Positions 26,767 through 35,991 of a stretch of 64,000 bases of DNA are shown piece after piece (the stretch's first letter is position 1; each line of letters opens with the position of its first letter). The stretch lies in NCBI GenBank assembly GCA_903642215.1, contig CAHJWG010000002.1, positions 186,001 to 250,000 of the forward strand, read 5' to 3'. The translations under genes were made by a program, and so were the position numbers. The DNA comes from Sphingobacteriaceae bacterium (lineage in GTDB: Bacteria > Bacteroidota > Bacteroidia > Sphingobacteriales > Sphingobacteriaceae). The notes beneath the pieces were generated by a model, which was given only the letters and a program-made list of their open reading frames with translations, did not search any database and was not told the origin of the DNA.

Positions 26767-28098
26767 ATGGGTAGTGTGATAACAGGGCAGAGAGAGTTTT
26801 TTAAAGGCATAAATCAAATTCAGTTTGAAGGTTTAGAATCTGATAATCCGCTGGCTTTCCGCTGGTACGACGAAAACCGTGTGGTGGCCGGCAAAACTAT
26901 GAAAGAACATTTTAAGTTTGCCGGTGCTTACTGGCATTCTTTTGTGGGCAACGGCAGCGACCCTTTTGGTGGTGCCACGCATATTTTCCCTTGGGATGAA
27001 AAAGTGGATCCGATAGAACGTGCCAAAGATAAAATGGATGCAGCCTTTGAGTTTTTCACCAAAATAAACCTGCCATACTACTGTTTCCATGATGTGGATG
27101 TGGTTGATTATGGCGATAATGTTGCCGAAAACGAACGCCATTTGCAAACGATGGTGGAATATGCCAAAGAAAAGCAGGCGCAAAGCGGTGTAAAATTATT
27201 ATGGGGAACAGCCAATTTGTTTTCGCACAAACGCTACATGAACGGTGCTTCTACCAATCCCGATTTCCATGTTCTGGCACACGGCGCAGCACAGGTAAAA
27301 TGTGCTTTGGATGCTACTATTGCTTTAGGCGGCGAAAATTATACGTTTTGGGGCGGGAGAGAAGGTTATATGAGCTTGTTGAATACCAACATGAAACGCG
27401 AGCAGGAGCATTTTGCAAAATTCCTACACACAGCAAAAGATTATGCGCGTAAAAACGGCTTTAAAGGAAGCTTTTTTATCGAACCAAAACCAGCAGAACC
27501 GATGAAACATCAGTATGATTTTGATGCGGCAACGGTTTTCGGTTTTTTGCAGAAATATGATTTGCTGAACGATTTTTCGCTAAACTTGGAAGTTAACCAC
27601 GCTACGTTGGCCGGCCATACTTTTCAGCATGAGTTGCAGGTTGCGGTAGATAACGGGTTGCTGGGTTCTATCGATGCCAACCGCGGCGATATGCAAAACG
27701 ACTGGGACACCGATCAGTTTCCGAATGATATTAACGAACTGACCGAATCCATGCTGATTATTTTAGAAGGTGGCGGCATTAAATACGGCGGCGTAAACTT
27801 TGATGCTAAAATTCGCAGAAACTCGACTGATCCGGCAGATTTGTTTTATGCACATGTTGGCGGTATGGATATTTTTGCCCGCGCTTTGATTACGGCGGAT
27901 AATATTTTGCAAAAATCTGATTATAAAAAAATCCGTGAAGAGCGTTATGCTTCTTTTGATAGCGGAAAAGGTAAAGAATTTGAAGAAGGCAGATTGTCTT
28001 TAGAAGATTTGCGCGATTACGCTGCTGAGAACGGCGAACCAGCAATCATCAGTGGCAAACAGGAATATCTAGAAAATTTGATTAATCGGTATATATAA
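26767..28098 (+). CDS. xylA: Xylose isomerase
   Basis: The 443-residue TIM-barrel enzyme has the catalytic pair in [10 protein letters not shown], the FWGGREGY signature, metal-binding residues in [10 protein letters not shown] and [14 protein letters not shown], and [20 protein letters not shown]. It converts D-xylose to D-xylulose, the substrate of the upstream kinase. Length fits the class II (about 440-residue) group. No xylose transporter gene is adjacent. Confidence 0.96.
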   Translation: MGSVITGQREFFKGINQIQFEGLESDNPLAFRWYDENRVVAGKTMKEHFKFAGAYWHSFVGNGSDPFGGATHIFPWDEKVDPIERAKDKMDAAFEFFTKINLPYYCFHDVDVVDYGDNVAENERHLQTMVEYAKEKQAQSGVKLLWGTANLFSHKRYMNGASTNPDFHVLAHGAAQVKCALDATIALGGENYTFWGGREGYMSLLNTNMKREQEHFAKFLHTAKDYARKNGFKGSFFIEPKPAEPMKHQYDFDAATVFGFLQKYDLLNDFSLNLEVNHATLAGHTFQHELQVAVDNGLLGSIDANRGDMQNDWDTDQFPNDINELTESMLIILEGGGIKYGGVNFDAKIRRNSTDPADLFYAHVGGMDIFARALITADNILQKSDYKKIREERYASFDSGKGKEFEEGRLSLEDLRDYAAENGEPAIISGKQEYLENLINRYI

Positions 28099-28105
28099 TT
28101 AACGA

Positions 28106-28128
28106 TTTTTAGGTGGTAAAAGAAGTAT
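28106..28128. repeat. Dispersed motif copy after xylA
   Basis: TTTAGGTGGTAAAAGAAGTA with flanking bases, 7 bases after the xylA stop. It matches the copy after the DUF6496 gene (24140-24162) in sequence and in position relative to a stop codon. Confidence 0.6.
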
Positions 28129-28167
28129 TTGGCTCGGAAGGTTGGATGATTCTTTGTGTTTTAGAAG

Positions 28168-28829
28168 TTACTCAATAATAATTTTATCTAAACGATCAAA
28201 TTCTGTCTCGTTTAAGAAAAATTTATTTTTACTTCTATAATGATTAATATGTTGACCTTTTGAAAGGACTAACATTTCTATTTTGGTACGGTTAGATATT
28301 TCTTCAACAGTTTTTTCAATATCTCCTGAATTTGAAGCACCACTGATTACAACTATTGTCATCTTAACATTTTCTGAAATTTTGAATTTTTTCTGGAATT
28401 TGTGATTTTGTCAATTTTTAAATCACAGTTTAAACCTTTGATTTTTTTAATGAAAATATCCAGTAATTTAACTTGACCTATAATTTCAGTTCTTTTATAT
28501 CCAAGATCTGTCTTTATATCGAAAACTTTAGTAATTACATTATCAACAGTGATACATACATCAGGTCTAAAAAGTAATGGTCTTTTTCCTGATTGATTCT
28601 TAAGTCCTGAACCTATAAATGAAATTTGAGGATCAATAAGAATAACAGAACTCTTAAATGGTAAAATATCTGCACAATATTGAGCGAATAAATCTTCAGC
28701 AATTGCAGATATAGAATGACTAGTACCTCTTATTATATCATTTTGAGCTGATGGAAATTTATTTTTTCGAGCTTCTAAATATAAATTATATATGGAATCA
28801 ATAAATTGCTTGTGTTTTTCAGCATTCAT
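28168..28829 (-). pseudogene. PD-(D/E)XK nuclease-like gene split by an apparent frameshift
   Basis: Frame 28829-28359 encodes 156 residues with PDVCITV ... VFDIKTDLG, the spacing of a PD-(D/E)XK nuclease core. It then ends NSRKNSKFQKMLR. A second frame from 28362 to 28168 (64 residues, MTIVVISGASNSGDIEKTVEE) continues the same strand. A one-base slip at the A run near 28384-28390 would give NSRKKFKISENVKMTIVV and a single product of about 220 residues. The A AAA AAT context could allow programmed -1 frameshifting, or the gene may be broken. The family was not recognised. Confidence 0.5.
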
Positions 28830-28889
28830 ATTTTGGTTTTTTAATTTAATAATTTAACAAATCAAGATTCTGATTTATTAATTAAAGTT

Positions 28890-29348
28890 TCACCTAAAAA
28901 TCCGCCGATCAAAAGGAAAATCAACAACTTCCACAATTCTAATCTTGGAAAAATCCAGATGATTTGGATTGATCAAAATATTAAAATCTCCAAAAGTTAC
29001 AACTGATGGAATTTGTAGCACACAAAATTTATTATCAGCTACAAATCGATCTCCAATAGATTGAGTTGATGCAGGATGAGGAAATAGATTCCAATTTGCT
29101 GGTAAATTAGAAACATTAAGTTTAAATAAAGCTATATCATCAGGAATAAAAATCGTCATCATTACATAATCATCCGGTAAGGTTGCTAATGTAAAATGTA
29201 CTGCAACTTCTGCCATTGCTAATGATCGATTGGCTGCTGCGTAAATCAGTTCTACGCCAATAGAATTCCATCTGGCACCTTTCAAAGCCGCGCCTTTTCC
29301 GGATAATATATTTGCAAATTTTTTTCTGGATAACCGGTAAATTTCCAT
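28890..29348 (-). CDS. RES-domain toxin
   Basis: The 152-residue protein (ATG at 29348-29346) has the RES-domain landmarks: Arg in GARWNS, Glu in SLAMAEVAVH and Ser in QIPSVV, with YAAANRSLA between. RES toxins degrade or modify NAD+ (ADP-ribosyl chemistry). Its ATG overlaps the stop of the antitoxin by one base (TGATG), the standard coupled layout. All three named residues are present, so the toxin looks functional. Confidence 0.88.
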   Translation of the reverse strand: MEIYRLSRKKFANILSGKGAALKGARWNSIGVELIYAAANRSLAMAEVAVHFTLATLPDDYVMMTIFIPDDIALFKLNVSNLPANWNLFPHPASTQSIGDRFVADNKFCVLQIPSVVTFGDFNILINPNHLDFSKIRIVEVVDFPFDRRIFR

Positions 29349-29848
29349 CAAACTAAAATGCCGTAGTTGATGCGGGTCAGTTCTGCAATCACCATTTCTT
29401 TACCATACGAATCATTTAACAATTCAATCGGCATCAACTTCCCTAATGCAAAATTGGGCGTATTTAACCAAAGTTTAAACTTTTCCATTTCACCAAAAAC
29501 ATCCAAACCAACATTGGTAACTTCAGCCAGTTCTATAATTTTTTCAGATTGTAATGGCCTGAAACTTCTTGAATTTTGTTTGTATCGCTGCAAAGATTTC
29601 ATTGATAAATCCAGGAACTTCGCCCAAGCAGCTTCGCTAAATGGCGTATATTTTTGGATCAATTCAAAAAATGAATAAGGAAGTCCGACTTTAATAAGCT
29701 GTATAATCAGCATTTTATCAGTAAATAAATCAGTGTAAGTTAACCCGGTTTGGTTCAGGCCTAATTGTTCATCCAAGCCCGAACGCCTTACCAATTCTGT
29801 AATTTCTTTATCCAGTTTACCGGAGATTTCTATTTCTAATGAATTCAT
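29348..29848 (-). CDS. Xre/MbcA/ParS-type antitoxin (DUF2384)
   Basis: From the ATG at 29848 (MNSLEIEISGKLDKE) the product has 166 residues: an N-terminal Xre-like helical region with 'WAKFLDLSMKSLQRYKQ' and a C-terminal DUF2384 toxin-binding domain with KFKLWLNTPNFALGKLMPIELL. It should repress its own promoter and neutralise the RES toxin. The frame is open upstream to 29929, but that extension is hydrophobic, lies over the operator and is unlikely. Confidence 0.88.
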   Translation of the reverse strand: MNSLEIEISGKLDKEITELVRRSGLDEQLGLNQTGLTYTDLFTDKMLIIQLIKVGLPYSFFELIQKYTPFSEAAWAKFLDLSMKSLQRYKQNSRSFRPLQSEKIIELAEVTNVGLDVFGEMEKFKLWLNTPNFALGKLMPIELLNDSYGKEMVIAELTRINYGILV

Positions 29849-29860
29849 AAATAATAAATT

Positions 29861-29874
29861 TAGACAACTGTCTA
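29861..29874 (-). promoter_or_regulatory. Candidate operator of the RES/Xre pair
   Basis: TAGACAACTGTCTA is a 6-bp-arm dyad 13 bases upstream of the antitoxin ATG, and a further AGACA half-site lies at about 29883. Xre antitoxins commonly bind such dyads in their own promoter. The assignment is by position and symmetry only. Confidence 0.45.
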
Positions 29875-29912
29875 TAAATGTAAGACAAATTACTAAAAAC
29901 GAAAATGCTTTT

Positions 29913-29937
29913 GATACTTCTTTTATCACCCGAAAAA
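29913..29937. repeat. Dispersed motif copy between antitoxin and uxuA
   Basis: GATACTTCTTTTATCACCC plus an A run, between the divergent antitoxin and uxuA starts. It is the right border of the AT-rich island, whose left border also carries a motif copy (28106-28128). Confidence 0.55.
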
Positions 29938-29970
29938 ATGTAGTAATTATGTTTTATATTATACGATAAG

Positions 29971-31164
29971 ATGATTGCCAATTTAGAACAAACTTTTCGC
30001 TGGTTCGGCCCTTCGGATCCGGTTTCGCTACAGGCTATCCGGCAAACAGGTGCCACCGGGATTGTAAATGCGCTGCACCATATTAAAGCAGGTGAGGAGT
30101 GGAGCAGGGGCGAAATCAGGCAACGGAAAGCAATAATTGAAGATGCAGGTTTGCGCTGGTTGGTAGTGGAAAGTGTGAATGTGCACGAAAGTATCAAAAC
30201 AGCTTCGGCAGAGCGTGATGAATATATCGAAAAATATATCACTTCTTTAAAAAACTTATCCGCAGAAAACATTAAAACGGTTTGCTATAATTTTATGCCA
30301 GTGCTGGATTGGACGCGTACCAACCTGGATTTCCGGCTGCCAAACGGTGCTTCGGCATTGCGTTACCATGCGCCGGCTGTTGCCGCTTTTGACCTGTATA
30401 TTTTAGAACGGGAAGGTGCTTTCCGAGAGTTTACACAGCAGCAGCAACAGGATGCAAAAACTTATTTGGACGGTTTGAATACTGAAGAAAAAACGCAGTT
30501 AATAAATAATGTACTGGCCGGTTTGCCCGGTACAAAAGATGTTTACACGATTGGGCAGTTTAAAGAACATTTAAAAAAATATGCCCAAACGGATGCCAAA
30601 GCTTTGAAGGAAAACCTGGCTTATTTTTTAAAAGCAGTTATCCCTTCAGCGGCAAAAGTTGGCATAAAAATGTGTATCCACCCGGACGATCCGCCGTTTC
30701 CGATTTTGGGTTTGCCGAGAGTGGTTTCTACGGAACAGGATTTGGATGATCTGGTTAACGCCGTACCTTCGCCAAGCAACGGACTTACTTTTTGTACCGG
30801 TTCTTTAGGTGCCCGCGGAGATAACGATCTGCCGGGAATGGTGGAAAGATTAGGACGGCACATTCATTTTTTACATCTGCGGAACGTACAACGTGAAGAT
30901 GATGGCAGTTTTTACGAAGCCGACCATTTGGGCGGAAGCACGGATATGTATGCGGTGATGAAGGCCATTATCCTGGAACAAAAAAAACGGCAAGCAAGCG
31001 GAAGGGAAGATGTTGCCATCCCGATGCGACCGGATCACGGACATAAAATTCTGGATGATTTTAATTATGATACGTATCCCGGTTACTCAATTTCCGGCCG
31101 GATGAAGGGTTTGGCCGAGTTAAGAGGCTTAGAATTAGGCATTAAAAGAAGTATGCAGCCATAG
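29971..31164 (+). CDS. uxuA: Mannonate dehydratase
   Basis: The 397-residue enzyme begins LEQTFRWFGPSDPVSL and contains VESVNVHESIKT, YNFMPVLDWTRT, MCIHPDDPP and HFLHLRNV, all typical of UxuA, which dehydrates D-mannonate to 2-keto-3-deoxygluconate with Fe2+ or Mn2+. No other hexuronate gene is in view, but with xylA and xylB across the island it suggests plant polysaccharide (glucuronoxylan) use. Confidence 0.94.
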   Translation: MIANLEQTFRWFGPSDPVSLQAIRQTGATGIVNALHHIKAGEEWSRGEIRQRKAIIEDAGLRWLVVESVNVHESIKTASAERDEYIEKYITSLKNLSAENIKTVCYNFMPVLDWTRTNLDFRLPNGASALRYHAPAVAAFDLYILEREGAFREFTQQQQQDAKTYLDGLNTEEKTQLINNVLAGLPGTKDVYTIGQFKEHLKKYAQTDAKALKENLAYFLKAVIPSAAKVGIKMCIHPDDPPFPILGLPRVVSTEQDLDDLVNAVPSPSNGLTFCTGSLGARGDNDLPGMVERLGRHIHFLHLRNVQREDDGSFYEADHLGGSTDMYAVMKAIILEQKKRQASGREDVAIPMRPDHGHKILDDFNYDTYPGYSISGRMKGLAELRGLELGIKRSMQP

Positions 31165-31201
31165 TACAGGTTTAAGGCTGAAGTTGAAAACAAGAAAAAC
31201 A

Positions 31202-31245
31202 ATACTTCTTTTATCCCCCAAAAATTGCTGATAAAAAGAGTATCA
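31202..31245. repeat. Double motif copy between uxuA and the ankyrin gene
   Basis: ATACTTCTTTTATCCCCC at 31202 and, inverted, CTGATAAAAAGAGTATC at 31228-31244. Together they form an imperfect inverted repeat in the gap where uxuA and the ankyrin gene converge; the last bases touch the ankyrin stop codon. Confidence 0.5.
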
Positions 31246-31716
31246 ATATAGTTCCATAATTTCTAAAGCTTCTACATTGCCTTGCTGCACAGCTAAATCG
31301 GCAGCTGTTAATCCGCGGCTTTCCACAATTGTTTTATCGGCTCCATGTGCTAAAATAATTTTAACCAGGTTGTTTCTACCAAACATGGTTGCAAACATCA
31401 AAGCGGTTCCGCCGTTTCCGTGCTGTAAATTTAAATCCGCACCGTTTGCTATCAACAGTTCGGCTATTTCCGGATAACCTTTAAAACAAACACCCATCAA
31501 AGCTGTGTTTCCGCCAAAATCCTGCGCGTTCACTTCTGCATTTGCTTTCAGTAAAAGCTTTGCAGCTTCCAATTGGTCATTATAACAAGCGATAATTAAA
31601 GGCGTGTAACCTCTTTCATCCTGCGTATTAACATCTGCATCTTGCGCAATAAGTTCTGTAATCAAATCCGTTTCACCATTTCTGGAAGCATTAAGCAATT
31701 GTCTGTTTACATTCAT
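31243..31716 (-). CDS. Ankyrin-repeat protein next to catalase
   Basis: The 157-residue protein is four to five ankyrin repeats (for example RGYTPLIIACYNDQLEAAKLLL and GNTALMGVCFKGYPEIAELLI). No signal peptide is seen, so it is probably cytoplasmic. It lies directly downstream of the catalase gene on the same strand. In Pseudomonas an ankyrin protein (AnkB) encoded next to katB is needed for full catalase activity; the same partnership is inferred here. A hairpin separates the two genes. Confidence 0.8.
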   Translation of the reverse strand: MNVNRQLLNASRNGETDLITELIAQDADVNTQDERGYTPLIIACYNDQLEAAKLLLKANAEVNAQDFGGNTALMGVCFKGYPEIAELLIANGADLNLQHGNGGTALMFATMFGRNNLVKIILAHGADKTIVESRGLTAADLAVQQGNVEALEIMELY

Positions 31717-31750
31717 TGGGATACTTTGAAATTTTAATTCGATACAAAAA

Positions 31751-31788
31751 AGCGATGCTGTTTTTACCGGGATAAAAACAGCATCGCT
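31751..31788. terminator. Perfect 16-bp hairpin between catalase and ankyrin genes
   Basis: AGCGATGCTGTTTTTA at 31751-31766 and its exact complement at 31773-31788 flank a CCGGGA loop. It lies 15 bases downstream of the catalase stop (minus strand) and before the ankyrin start, so it could cut or attenuate read-through. The arms are the GATAAAAACAGCATC variant of the dispersed motif. Confidence 0.65.
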
Positions 31789-31803
31789 AAACTAACTATT
31801 TTA

Positions 31804-33417
31804 TTAATAAGCTTTTGCCTCTAAGGATTCTTCTTCGGCCTGTTTTACAGCTTCATCTGCATGCGGAGAGCCTATTGGATTGCCGGAAGCGTTGCTTGCC
31901 TTGTGCTCGCTTAATCCATCTCCAACACGTTTGCCGTAATCCGCATCGCATTGCGTAAAAAGCTCCACCATTTTATCCTGAATATGTTGTTGTGCAGGTG
32001 CTAAAGTGCCAACAAGGTTATTAATCAGGTCATCTTTCTCCCAATCTTCAAAATTGCGGTAAGTTTCTCCTGCCTGATGGAAATTATTCTGACGGCTGAT
32101 CTTCTCTCTTACCAAAGCCGCGTTGTATTGCGGCGTATAATCTTTACCTTGTTTCGGTGCTTCTTTTACGCCTCCTAAAGTGGAAGGTTCATAATTTATG
32201 TGTGGATTTGTTACTGATGTTAAATCCTGATTATAAGCCATTTGGCCGTCACGCTGATTGGTAACTGCTTTTTTAATCGGCGAGTTGATCGGCAATTGCA
32301 GATAATTTGTGCCCACGCGATAACGCTGCGTATCAGAATAGGAAAACGTGCGCCCCTGCAGCATTTTATCGTCGGAGAAATCCAAACCATCAACCAAAAC
32401 GCCTGTACCAAATGCTACCTGTTCCACTTCGGCAAAATAATTAACCGGATTACGGTTCAGCGTCATCATCCCAACCGGCAGCCACGGAAACTGCTCTTTC
32501 GGCCAGAGTTTGGTATCATCCAAAGGATCAAAATCCAGTTCCGGATGTTCGTCGTCACTTAAAATCTGTACAAATAATTCCCATTTCGGGAAATTTCCTT
32601 TTTCAATCGCATCATACAAATCCTGAGTAGCATGGTTAAAGTTTTTCCCCTGGATTTCCTCCGCCATTTCCTGCGTTAAATTCTTGATTCCCTGCTGCGG
32701 TTCCCAGTGATATTTTACCAAAACAGCTTTGCCGTCCGTATCAACCCATTTATAAGTATTTACACCGGAACCTTGCATTTGCCTGTAATTTGCCGGGATT
32801 CCCCAGGGAGAAAACAGGAAAGTGATCATCTGCAACGCTTCGGGCGTATTGCTGATAAAATCAAAAATACGCTCGCCATCCTGGCGGTTTGTTATCGGGT
32901 CCGGTTTAAAAGCATGTACCAAATCCGGAAATTTTAATGCATCACGTATAAAAAACACCTTTAAATTGTTGCCAACCAAATCCCAGTTGCCATCTTCAGT
33001 ATACATTTTTACGGCAAAGCCACGCGGGTCGCGCAATGTTTCGGGCGAATTTCCGCCATGAATTACAGTTGAAAAGCGTACAAATAAAGGCGTTTGCTTT
33101 CCTTTTTCCTGGAATAATTTGGCACGTGTATAAGTTGAAGCAGGTTCGTTCCCAACGGTTCCGTAAGCTTCAAAATAACCGTGTGCACCGGCACCGCGTG
33201 CATGAACTACCCGTTCCGGGACACGTTCGCGGTCAAAATGAGAAATTTTTTCCAGGAAATGATAATTTTCTAAAGTTGCCGGCCCGCGGTTTCCAACCGT
33301 ACGTAAATTTTGGTTATCGTAAACCGGATGGCCTTGCCGGGTAGTTAACGTGTTGCTTTCTTCTAATGAATCACCAGCTGTAGAATTTGCCGTGTGGCTG
33401 TTTTTCTCTTTAATCAT
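31804..33417 (-). CDS. katA: Monofunctional heme catalase
   Basis: The 537-residue small-subunit catalase has catalytic His in [15 protein letters not shown], the [21 protein letters not shown] block, Asn in [15 protein letters not shown] and the proximal heme Tyr in [14 protein letters not shown]. It converts H2O2 to water and oxygen in the cytoplasm (no signal peptide). The symbol katA is by family resemblance only. The start ATG at 33417 ([11 protein letters not shown]) gives a usual N-terminal extension. Confidence 0.93.
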   Translation of the reverse strand: MIKEKNSHTANSTAGDSLEESNTLTTRQGHPVYDNQNLRTVGNRGPATLENYHFLEKISHFDRERVPERVVHARGAGAHGYFEAYGTVGNEPASTYTRAKLFQEKGKQTPLFVRFSTVIHGGNSPETLRDPRGFAVKMYTEDGNWDLVGNNLKVFFIRDALKFPDLVHAFKPDPITNRQDGERIFDFISNTPEALQMITFLFSPWGIPANYRQMQGSGVNTYKWVDTDGKAVLVKYHWEPQQGIKNLTQEMAEEIQGKNFNHATQDLYDAIEKGNFPKWELFVQILSDDEHPELDFDPLDDTKLWPKEQFPWLPVGMMTLNRNPVNYFAEVEQVAFGTGVLVDGLDFSDDKMLQGRTFSYSDTQRYRVGTNYLQLPINSPIKKAVTNQRDGQMAYNQDLTSVTNPHINYEPSTLGGVKEAPKQGKDYTPQYNAALVREKISRQNNFHQAGETYRNFEDWEKDDLINNLVGTLAPAQQHIQDKMVELFTQCDADYGKRVGDGLSEHKASNASGNPIGSPHADEAVKQAEEESLEAKAY

Positions 33418-33641
33418 AATCCGTTTTATTAGTTAGTATCAAATTTATCAGATTATAATGCAGCAATCAATCTCAAGACTATAGTTTAGCTATATTTATT
33501 TTCTATATGATATAGAGTAAGTCTATCAATTCAGCCGTATTTTTTATAAAAGTTAAAGAATAATAAAACTGTCTTATAATTAATATTATGTTAAGTAAGG
33601 TTTTTGAAAGAGTGTTTTCTTCTTTAAAAAATCTTTTAAAC
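33418..33641. other. Intergenic region upstream of catalase
   Basis: An AT-rich gap that holds two small dyads (listed separately) in the probable catalase promoter. A 24-codon frame at 33588-33662 (MLSKVFERVFSSLKNLLNKK...) crosses its right end into the terminator; I do not call it a gene. Confidence 0.4.
33481..33515. promoter_or_regulatory. Tandem dyads upstream of catalase, possible peroxide-regulator site
   Basis: ATAGTTTAGCTAT (33481-33493) and CTATATGATATAG (33503-33515) are two short palindromes about 65-100 bases before the catalase start. ATAG/CTAT half-sites recall OxyR sites, but the spacing (5 rather than 7 between half-sites) does not fit exactly. Peroxide control is plausible, not shown. 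Confidence 0.3.
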
Positions 33642-33676
33642 AAAAAAGCTCCGCTGATTTAGCAGAGCTTTTTTTA
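33642..33676. terminator. Terminator of the TPR-gyrA transcript
   Basis: AAAAAAGCTCCGCT and AGCAGAGCTTTTTT form a stem with one mismatch around GATTT. It is 17 bases downstream of the last TPR gene stop (minus strand) and has T runs on both strands, so it can work in both directions. Confidence 0.8.
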
Positions 33677-33693
33677 TCACCTAAAATATTGGT

Positions 33694-34866
33694 TTACTTT
33701 TTATTTAAAGCATCAATTTTCTTTTGGACGGCTGCTGATTTTGCATCATCTTTTTTACCGATATAAGCAGTCTTCAAATTACTCAACGCTTCCTGCGAAG
33801 TTGGATTAACGTCTGTTGCTTTGATCAGATACGGGATTGCCTTATCAAACAAAGCATTGGATTTTGCAATGGCTGCCGTATATTCCTTTTGTTTACTAAC
33901 CGGAAGTTTGTTTGCACCGTTAAAAATATCGATTGCCGGGTTCATGATCACATAACCCAGGTTTAGGTTGGCTTCAAAATAATTAGGATCAATTTCTAAA
34001 GCTTTCTGATAATATTCTGCTGCTTTAGTATAATCTTTTGAAGATGAATAAGTTAAACCGGCATAATAATACAAAGTTTTATTTTTAGGATCATTTGCAA
34101 TGGCACTTTCAATCTTCTGGATAACTTCTTTTTTATTCCCGGCCTGTATGTTTAACTCAATTTCGCGTTTGGACAGTTCTGCATTTTTCGGAAACTTTTT
34201 AGTGGCTTCATCCATAATTTTAATGGCAGAAACAGTATCTTTTTTCATCAGATACAAAGAAGTCAAATCCGAATAAATACCTGTCGTTTTAGAATACTTT
34301 GTAGTGAGCAGCTTTTTATAATTACTGATTGCCGCATCGTTGTTTTTTGCGTTGGCAGCAGCCAAACCCGTATATAAAATTGCATTAGTATCTTCCGGGA
34401 AATATTGGCGGTAATTATCAAAAGCAGTGTAAGCCAAATCGTACTTTCCGCTCTGGTATTGCTTCACTCCTTTGTTTAACTGATAATTTGCCAGTGATAA
34501 TTTGGTATCGTCCAGCAACTTTTTATTCTCACCTTTTGTATCCGCAGTTTCTGCTTTTTTGTAAGCTTCCTGTGCTGCTGTAACCAAATTATCTCTGGAT
34601 TGCTGCGTACTATCATTGGCCAGCGAACCATAAATTGCTGCTTTTAAGGCATAAGTTTGTGGCAATTGTGCTGTTTTTTCGTTTGCAGAAGCTTTATCAA
34701 TAGATTCTTTTGCGGTGTTTAAACTGTTAGCGGCAAGTTTACCGGTGCGCACAACTGTAAATTTGTCGTACTCGGTTTTTGCGTTTGCAAGTTCTGATTT
34801 CTGCGCCATGGCAGCCGTAGAAACTGCAAGGGTAAAAATACCCGCTATTACATACTTTTTTTTCAT
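33694..34866 (-). CDS. Secreted TPR-repeat protein (second after gyrA)
   Basis: The 390-residue protein has a signal peptide (ending AAMAQ) and tetratricopeptide repeats, the clearest at about 265-300 (YYYAGLTYSSSKDYTKAAEYYQKALEIDPNYFEANLNLGY). TPRs mediate protein contacts; a periplasmic or outer-membrane scaffold role is likely. Its order gyrA - TPR - TPR, with gaps of 9 and 6 bases, is a stable arrangement in Sphingobacteriaceae and argues for one transcript. Specific partners are unknown. Confidence 0.82.
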   Translation of the reverse strand: MKKKYVIAGIFTLAVSTAAMAQKSELANAKTEYDKFTVVRTGKLAANSLNTAKESIDKASANEKTAQLPQTYALKAAIYGSLANDSTQQSRDNLVTAAQEAYKKAETADTKGENKKLLDDTKLSLANYQLNKGVKQYQSGKYDLAYTAFDNYRQYFPEDTNAILYTGLAAANAKNNDAAISNYKKLLTTKYSKTTGIYSDLTSLYLMKKDTVSAIKIMDEATKKFPKNAELSKREIELNIQAGNKKEVIQKIESAIANDPKNKTLYYYAGLTYSSSKDYTKAAEYYQKALEIDPNYFEANLNLGYVIMNPAIDIFNGANKLPVSKQKEYTAAIAKSNALFDKAIPYLIKATDVNPTSQEALSNLKTAYIGKKDDAKSAAVQKKIDALNKK

Positions 34867-34872
34867 GGTTAA

Positions 34873-35982
34873 TTAATTAATAATCTGATTTAGTTGTGTA
34901 TTGATTTTAGTTGATTGTGCAACATTCCCGGTTTTATCGTAAAGTAATTTTAACGTTTGCAAAAAATCGGGATCGTTAGGGTTCATATCATCTGCTTTTT
35001 CGAGATAGTATTGCGCCTGGTTAAATTTATCTTCAGAAGTTTTTTGATCGTTCAGCCCTTCTTTCATATATAATACGCCGATGTTAAAAACCGGATCATA
35101 ATTGGTTTGGTTTAACTGCATTGCTTTTTTATAATACAGCTCTGCTTTGTTTAGGTTATGCAGATGATCATAACAAACTGCAGCCAAAAAGTTAACATCG
35201 TAATTATCGGGATCAGCCTTAACTAAAATCGCTATCAGGCCACTTAACGCCCGGTAATCTTTTTTGTTGTTATAAATATTAGCTTCCTCAAACAGGAGTT
35301 TTTTGTTTTCGGGATACAAATTCCGGCCGTTTCTTACTGCTTTTAAAGCTTTAGCGGTATCACCAAGTATTTTATAAATCTTTTGCGCAGTTAAAATAAC
35401 CTCTGCATCGGGCTTTCCTTTTTCCAGCAGGTTATCATAATAAGCGGCAGATTTATTTAACTCTCCCATCCTGTTTGCAGAATATGCCAGGTAAATTCCC
35501 AGATGATCTGCGGATGGAACCAGGACTTTCGCCTGCTCAAAATTTGTTATTGCTATACGATAATCATTTCGCTGCATATCGTTAAAACCTTTTCGGATAT
35601 AAGTATTAGCAATATTTCTTTTGATGTAAGTAATTTCCGAAGAATAATTATAAATTTTTTTCCTGGTAAAAAGTGTATCCGCAAAAATAGTTGTCGTAGT
35701 CAAAAAGTTAGCGGGCATGTTCAGCGTATTCAAAGAATCGGCGTAAGCAATTGTTGCGTAAACAACTCCTTTATAAACGCTTTTATACAAGTTTACCGAA
35801 TCAGATTTGGTGATAATCGTTTTATCAATCGCCTTTTTGGCTTCGCCCAGAAATTTAAGATCGTGTTTCTGATTATAAAAAGCCAGGTTATTAAACACAT
35901 CCTTCAGCACTTCCGATTGTGAAAAAGCGAAGGATGTGGTTGTAACCAAATAAAGTATCGATAAAAGAAGCTTGCGGGCCAT
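34873..35982 (-). CDS. Secreted TPR-repeat protein (first after gyrA)
   Basis: The 369-residue protein has a signal peptide (ending SFAFSQ) and TPR units such as 'LNKAELYYKKAMQLNQTNYDPVFNIGVLYMKEG' near residue 255. It starts 9 bases after gyrA and ends 6 bases before the next TPR gene. The function is unknown. Co-transcription with gyrA suggests growth-linked expression; the protein itself is exported, so a direct role with gyrase is unlikely. Confidence 0.8.
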   Translation of the reverse strand: MARKLLLSILYLVTTTSFAFSQSEVLKDVFNNLAFYNQKHDLKFLGEAKKAIDKTIITKSDSVNLYKSVYKGVVYATIAYADSLNTLNMPANFLTTTTIFADTLFTRKKIYNYSSEITYIKRNIANTYIRKGFNDMQRNDYRIAITNFEQAKVLVPSADHLGIYLAYSANRMGELNKSAAYYDNLLEKGKPDAEVILTAQKIYKILGDTAKALKAVRNGRNLYPENKKLLFEEANIYNNKKDYRALSGLIAILVKADPDNYDVNFLAAVCYDHLHNLNKAELYYKKAMQLNQTNYDPVFNIGVLYMKEGLNDQKTSEDKFNQAQYYLEKADDMNPNDPDFLQTLKLLYDKTGNVAQSTKINTQLNQIIN

Positions 35983-35991
35983 CTTTAAAAT

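Noticed and set aside
33481..33515. A canonical OxyR box
   Set aside because: Half-sites resemble ATAG/CTAT but the spacing does not match, so only a generic regulatory dyad is reported.
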